A stretch of DNA of 64,000 nt from Zhengitettix transpicula (lineage: Eukaryota; Arthropoda; Insecta; Orthoptera; Tetrigidae). Shown here one piece after another: positions 58,571-64,000 of the stretch; positions within the stretch are counted from its first letter, which is position 1; every line of letters begins with the position of its first letter. The notes below the pieces were generated by a model, which was not told the DNA's origin, made no database searches, and worked only from the letters and a program-made list of their open reading frames with translations. The position numbers and the translations under genes are program-made. The stretch lies in assembly GCA_037074705.1 (NCBI GenBank), contig CM073595.1, forward strand, positions 26,503,501 through 26,567,500, in the 5' to 3' direction.

Positions 58571-60804
58571 TGTATTGTAAAACACAAATTTGTTGTTATC
58601 ATACCAATGATTTAATTAATATAAACACACTTAAAAATACAACCTCTAGATTTTACTTTAAAATAATAGGAGGTTTCGACGAGATTAATAATAAAGCCAT
58701 ATTTTCTAAAAGTTAACGGTAATATCTTAAAAATACTACGACACCATTATAAATAAATAATTAATCAAATTTATATTAAATAGACTTCAGAAAGATATTT
58801 CAATATCAATCCCAACAATTTCTTCATAGTAGGAGACACCTTTATTAATTAATAGCATACATCAAAGTCATTTTAATGCCCAGACTGATTGCTAATTAAT
58901 ATCTACAACACTTGCGCAAAATTTGTCGATCTCTTCCACCTCATTCCCGATGTTTGAATTCCGGTTTTCAACCGATATAAATACATGATTGTGCCTAGAA
59001 AAATGGTCGAAGCTTCCTGCACAATACTTTGTTGTTTTCATTATTATTAAATTTAAACAATTTCTAACAGACTTAATAATTTTTGTATTATCACGTCTTT
59101 TTAATACCGTGAAATTATACATTTTATAGTTTTAAAAATATATTTGTAAAACTTTAATTGTCAAACATTTGGGACTGTTTCAACCAGAATTTTGTGTTAA
59201 TTAATTAATAAATAAATTATTTTAATGTCCATTTGCTTAGTTTCCGTTTCGTTTTTGAATTAATTCAACGTTAAGTACTGAAATATTTTCAATATATACA
59301 CTGCAGATCATTATAAAACATGCAGTGCGTAAAGAATTGAGAGGCATTAAGGCAAGCGAATGAAATCAATTTCATAAAGTCGACGTCTTCACGAGGGCTC
59401 TCGAACAAAATTGAAGTGAGCTTTTATTCTGAAATGTTCCCATCGATGACTGAAATAGGTCAACTGCAACAGTGTTCGCAAACGGCCCAGTACTGGAGAG
59501 ACGATTTAGAGACAATGTAAGCAAAAAATCCAGTGCGGTTAAGAGGTAATTTTCTATTCATTCCACGTTCATTATGAAGTGAAGTGCAACGGATGGAAAC
59601 GTAAGCGTTCTTGAGCTATACGTTACAACGTTTACAGACCGAGGAAGTCACTATGGTAGTTCTGTGAATTTATTTAATTCTTTAATGAATCAATTAGCCG
59701 CTTCCAGACCTGTTGCAGCGACGCGACGTCCATACGGCCTCGCGCTTCGGTAAATTCGTTCAAAATGGGCGCAGATCTAACTTCCGCTTGCTACGAAGCA
59801 CATGTACGAGTGTTACAACCGCGCAGTCCGTGACCGTGACATAAAATTTCAATATTTTCTGCAGTCGTCCAGATCAGGACGAATGAGTTTGACATAATTA
59901 ACGGTGCGTTTCCACTGAGGCCGCGTGTCAACGAAGCGGAACAAAATTGCAGTCTCTCGACTAAAAATATAAAAATAATTCTATCGGTTTGCCTGAAGCA
60001 ACGACAATATATTTCACTTCGTTTAAAACATATATTTGTCAACTTTGTTTCCTGTAGTTTAACTAATTGGAAAGAGTTGCTTTTAACGACGGTTGGTCAA
60101 CACGAGCTGTCACAAAGAGTTGAGTGATCCATTACCTAAGAAACGGTTAAAAAAATCCCAGAAGCTACAAAGTGATAGGAAGAATGAGAAACGAGGACTA
60201 TTACTTTTGCAGTAAGAGATGTTATTTATATTCATATAATAAATAGTTAATAAATAAAATGACAAGCCTTGATTTACCTATTTAGACTCAAAACCTTCAA
60301 AAACGTCTATAGTAACACATTTTCCTTTCCGTTTGCAGGATAAATTATGAAGCAGAATATTATATTATTCCTCTTAGACCTAAACGAGTTTTTCTCCCTG
60401 TTTCAAGCAACCAGCGTAACTAACGCGCGGAAATATGGTATCTGTGCACCGACAATTTTTAAGCGTTAACGTCTTGGCTATTTAATTTCACTATCATTCT
60501 GTCGACGTTAAGAAATAATCAGGCTAAATAACAAAACTACGGTCATCCTCGGAAAGCATCGGTCAACACGAGATTATTGGGCCACGTTTTGCAGCGGCAA
60601 ATTTGTCGACGTTTCGGTCGTAGGCTCCGTGAATAATATTAATACATAATATGACGGAAAAGCACAACGCTAGAAAATTCACGGAGCCCGCAAGAGAAAA
60701 AAATAAATGGTCCGACAGTTTAAAAGACGAAACCGAATATCGACAAAAGAATTATTACAATACTCTCTCTCTCTCTCTCTCTCTCACACACTCTCTCTCT
60801 CTCT

Positions 60805-60836
<32 letters not shown>

Positions 60837-62300
60837 AATATGTTTACGAAATTTAGAACCTTACCTGATATATTAAATAGCTTAGGTAGACTACGATATT
60901 CGGAATCGGCATTTTAGACTATATATACGTACGTTTGGAATCATTTATAAAAAAAACGAGGAGTGCCCAATTATACGCGTTATATTACATACACATTATA
61001 AAGTACAGTTAAGGCTAACAAATTATTTCGATCGCCAGCACGTCCATACTGACTTTCGTAACGTCCAACTGGCCGTGGCCGCGACTGAAGACTTACCATT
61101 TTCTGTATCATTCTGACCACACTTTTATAGTTTCTGGCACGGGAAGTGGGGGGGGGGGTTGTTGTTGTTGTTGAAATTAACTAACATATTTTTACATAGA
61201 TTCGTTCTAAACATGCCCAGATTAAAGAAAAAGATTGACTATACAAGCGACAAGAAAGAAAAGAAAAATTCTCAAAATAAATGCATCACGTCCAGAATTT
61301 CGAAGACGCAATCATCTAGTTAATTATACAACATACTATCAGAATCAATGTAAGTCATGCTCATGAAAATTAATTCTCATACAACGTAGAAGTGGCATGC
61401 TGGTTTTTTTTTAGAAATTTTTCAGATAAATATATTTAATATGTTTTCATAATACAGTTAAGCCTTCTCTTTGAAGGTGCGAGCGCAACTGAGTGAGTTT
61501 TATGTGACTCCGTAGATATTCACGGACATTTAGAAAAAAATATGCCATGTATAACATGTTTAAAGATCCTTTACAATGTCAAATAAATTATTTTTTTTCT
61601 CGACTCGTATCGATGAGATCACACGTGCTTAAATCAAATACAGGTGTGGAAAAAAAGTGCCATGCTTGTCAGAGAATAATTTTCCCCGGTCGCTTATAAT
61701 AACTTCATTTTCAAATGTACATATAATGTACGACGCAAGAACACGTGAGTTTAACTTAGTCTCCATCCGGTGAAACGATTTTTCATATTGAATGGCTTCT
61801 AGGTCAAGTTCTAAGAAAAGAATGCTGTACCGGGTTTCACTACGGCAAGGTTATTGACGTAGTCGAAAAAACAGAAGGACAAAGAATGTGAGAAAGGTTC
61901 CGATTGTTCCGGCCAAACACTTTCGGAATTTACATAAGCTCAAATTGATTTTTTCTTTAAATCCACGAAACGTCACTAAGATTTATCGGCAATTTCTGTT
62001 GGTATCCAGGACAGTGACGATTCTTAAAATTAAAAGTATTTTTCACAGGGGCACGATTTATTCCAAATATGGATGTCCAACTGGAAGTATCTTCGGGAAT
62101 GGTGTGGGCGTGGTGAGTGCGAAATACAAATAAAACGCAATTTACATTTGTATATTGTTGAATATTTTTATTAGCTATTTCATGGAATTACAAAACAGAA
62201 TTTGTAAGTTTCGGCTCTCCAGGTCAGACGTTTCGTTAACAGAATTTATTGTTTGATGTTTCTAAAAATGGCGAATACTTGGCTGGTTCTTAACGATAGT
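58571..62300. other. Anonymous region
   Basis: No gene was recognised. It includes a compound microsatellite (60762-60837) and a G11 run at 61148-61158 followed by TTG repeats. Confidence 0.5.
60762..60837. repeat. Compound (CT)n(CA)n(TA)n microsatellite
   Basis: CT, CA and TA dinucleotide blocks in succession. Confidence 0.95.
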
Positions 62301-62304
62301 AATA

Positions 62305-64000
62305 ATTCATCAGTATTTATTAAAATTGAAGAAACTTATAAATTATAGGACACAATTTTTGCAACACAGATAATCCGAAGAACACTCGTAAAAGTCTACA
62401 GTAAATTATGAACAAAAAATTCTGATCAAACCAAAATGAATAATATAAATTTAATATAATCAGGAAAATAACCACTTTTACAGTCACAATGTTTTATTGT
62501 ATTTTTTTATATATATTTTGTTTATCTTTCAGCTTAATTAGCCATTGTCGTCGGTCTTTGTAAAATGAAAAATAGATAAAAACATAAATTGAAATCCCTG
62601 ATTATACATCATAAGGCAGTTAGAAACGTCCCCGATGTCTTTGAGAGTTCAAAACCTCCACGTTACGTAAGAGAGTAAAAGTTTCATAATTGGTGAATAT
62701 TTGGGAGGCTCAAATTTAAATGAATTATCAAGTCATAATAGAAATAATTCTCAAGGAATGTGATGAACGAAAATAATGCATCTATAGAATGCTTTTAATT
62801 TGTATATCATAAACTTTGCAACATACATAATTCGATGAACGTTTGGTAAATTCTAATGTAAATTTTGAAATAACAATTCAGTTAAAAATAAAACGAATAA
62901 TATGTATAATATGTATAAAAGCTACATAAAACAGATATACATCGGGTCTAACAAAACTTGACTGTAAAATTTCAGAAATTTTCCTCACATTGAGAGGGGA
63001 AAAGAAATTCATTACAACATGGATCCGGAAATGCATAATTACAGCGTTATCCTAACTTCCGTATCTGATCGGTTTGTCTGAAGTTCAACTGACTAGTTGG
63101 AGCGCTCTGTTAAAATTAGTATATTTAAAATACGAAACGTACATGTTATCATGTTACGAAAATTAAATTTAAAACGTTGTATAATTGGCCTATTAATTTA
63201 AATAATTATATCTGTCTGGAAGAAAAGAATTTAATGGAGAAAAATTAAGATTCTTTAATTCATGACTTATTTAACTTGTAGCTCCTTCATAAATAATTAA
63301 AATATTCATTTTTTGTAGCGTAAGAAAACTGGAGTTTTTTTATAGCTTAAATTTCATTAAATAAACTTTCAAAGGGTGAGCAGGAAAAATATTGTTGATT
63401 TAATTAAATCTGGAACTGTTATACTTTAAACATCTTATTACGTCATGTTCATCTGTTAAAACACCTGGAAAAACACACGTAAAAACACCTGTAAAAACAC
63501 CAGCCACGATCGCTATCAACATACAACTCAAATAAATACCATCTGGAGTAAAATAGAAATGAGAAAAATAGTTTCACACAATATAGTTGACCAATTGAAA
63601 AAAATAATATTCAGGAAAACAACCAGTTTTACAGTCGCAATAATTTATTGTATGTTTATTTGTTTTGTTTATCTTGCAGCTTAATTAGCCATAGTTTTCT
63701 GTCTTTGTGAAATAAAGTACAGATAGAAACATAAATCTAAATGCCTGACCATAAAACGTCATAAGGCAATTTAATATATAAATATGTGTTATCTAAATAT
63801 ATAAAGAAATTTACCGAGTTTCTTTGAGAGATCAAAATCTCCCCGTTACATAAGAGATTAAAAATTAGAGAGTTGTTTAGGGAAATTTAAATGAATTAAC
63901 GAGTCACAATACAAATAATTCATCAGTATTTCATAATTTTCAAGGAATGTAATAAAAGAAGATAATGCAACTATAAAATTCTTTTAATTTATGTATCACA
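62305..64000 (+). repeat. Tandem repeat, unit about 457 bp, runs off the window
   Basis: TTTGCAACACAGATAATCCG (about 62358) recurs as TTTGCAACATACATAATTCG (offset 457). CAGGAAAATAACCACTTTTA (62461) recurs as CAGGAAAACAACCAGTTTTA (63612, offset 1151). The second unit is lengthened by about 690 bp of inserted sequence. A third unit continues to the window end. Confidence 0.75.
62955..63115 (+). mobile_element. MITE fragment inside the tandem repeat
   Basis: TTTTCCTCACATTGAGAGG, GGAAATGCATAATTACAGCG and TTCAACTGACTAGTTGGAGC match the 31712-32061 family. It sits within the extra length of unit 2. Confidence 0.6.

Noticed and set aside
62305..64000. CRISPR-like array
   Set aside because: Units of about 457 bp in eukaryotic DNA without short uniform repeats. 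An ordinary tandem duplication.

Overview
The window is animal nuclear DNA, almost certainly insect. It is AT-rich, has a split protein-coding gene with canonical GT-AG introns, and is otherwise filled with decayed mobile DNA: mariner, Helitron, non-LTR retrotransposons, solo LTRs, a tRNA-derived SINE, foldback elements and a nuclear copy of mitochondrial DNA. Some LINE and mariner fragments resemble families I know as abundant in cockroaches and termites. An order-level call (Blattodea) is a low-confidence inference.

One gene can be assembled with confidence. It is a secreted alpha-type carbonic anhydrase on the minus strand, with seven coding exons between 33743 (start codon) and 5827 (stop codon). 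All exon phases agree, and the spliced product is 291 residues. It has a signal peptide, all three zinc-binding histidines, the His64-, Glu106- and Thr199-equivalent residues, and two cysteines placed to form the disulfide of extracellular family members. Exons 1 and 2 (signal peptide and N-terminal arm) are separated from the catalytic exons by an intron of about 24.6 kb. Three other introns are only 70-79 nt. A splice acceptor one base before the ATG implies a further 5' untranslated exon upstream that I could not place.

Layout. 1-5826: 3' flank with a short SINE-like tail, a complete non-autonomous Helitron (1318-2096), foldback repeats, and a possible polyadenylation signal. 5827-8873: exons 7 to 3. 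8874-33513: the giant intron, holding foldback elements, a LINE end, three solo LTRs of one family, an internally deleted mariner, a SINE, a TATA/initiator promoter-like site and a long-TIR MITE. 33514-33744: exons 2 and 1. 33935-34545: mariner transposase relic. 35065-36330: 5'-truncated LINE. 41201-42790: a solo LTR with target duplication, followed by a terminal-inverted-repeat element holding a broken integrase fragment. 43230-43910: mitochondrial ND4 copy (NUMT). 44-54 kb: mostly anonymous sequence with foldback elements and microsatellites. 54900-56340: a tandem array made of jockey-type reverse transcriptase sequence. 57.6-58.6 kb: a cluster of foldback repeats with an ACGTTTC motif. 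62.3-64 kb: a tandem repeat with a unit near 457 bp that runs off the window.

I found no second cellular gene and no convincing new biological system. The most unusual structures are the tandem reverse-transcriptase array, the integrase-bearing inverted-repeat element and the recurring hammerhead-like foldback motif. All identifications come from reading the sequence. No database search was run.
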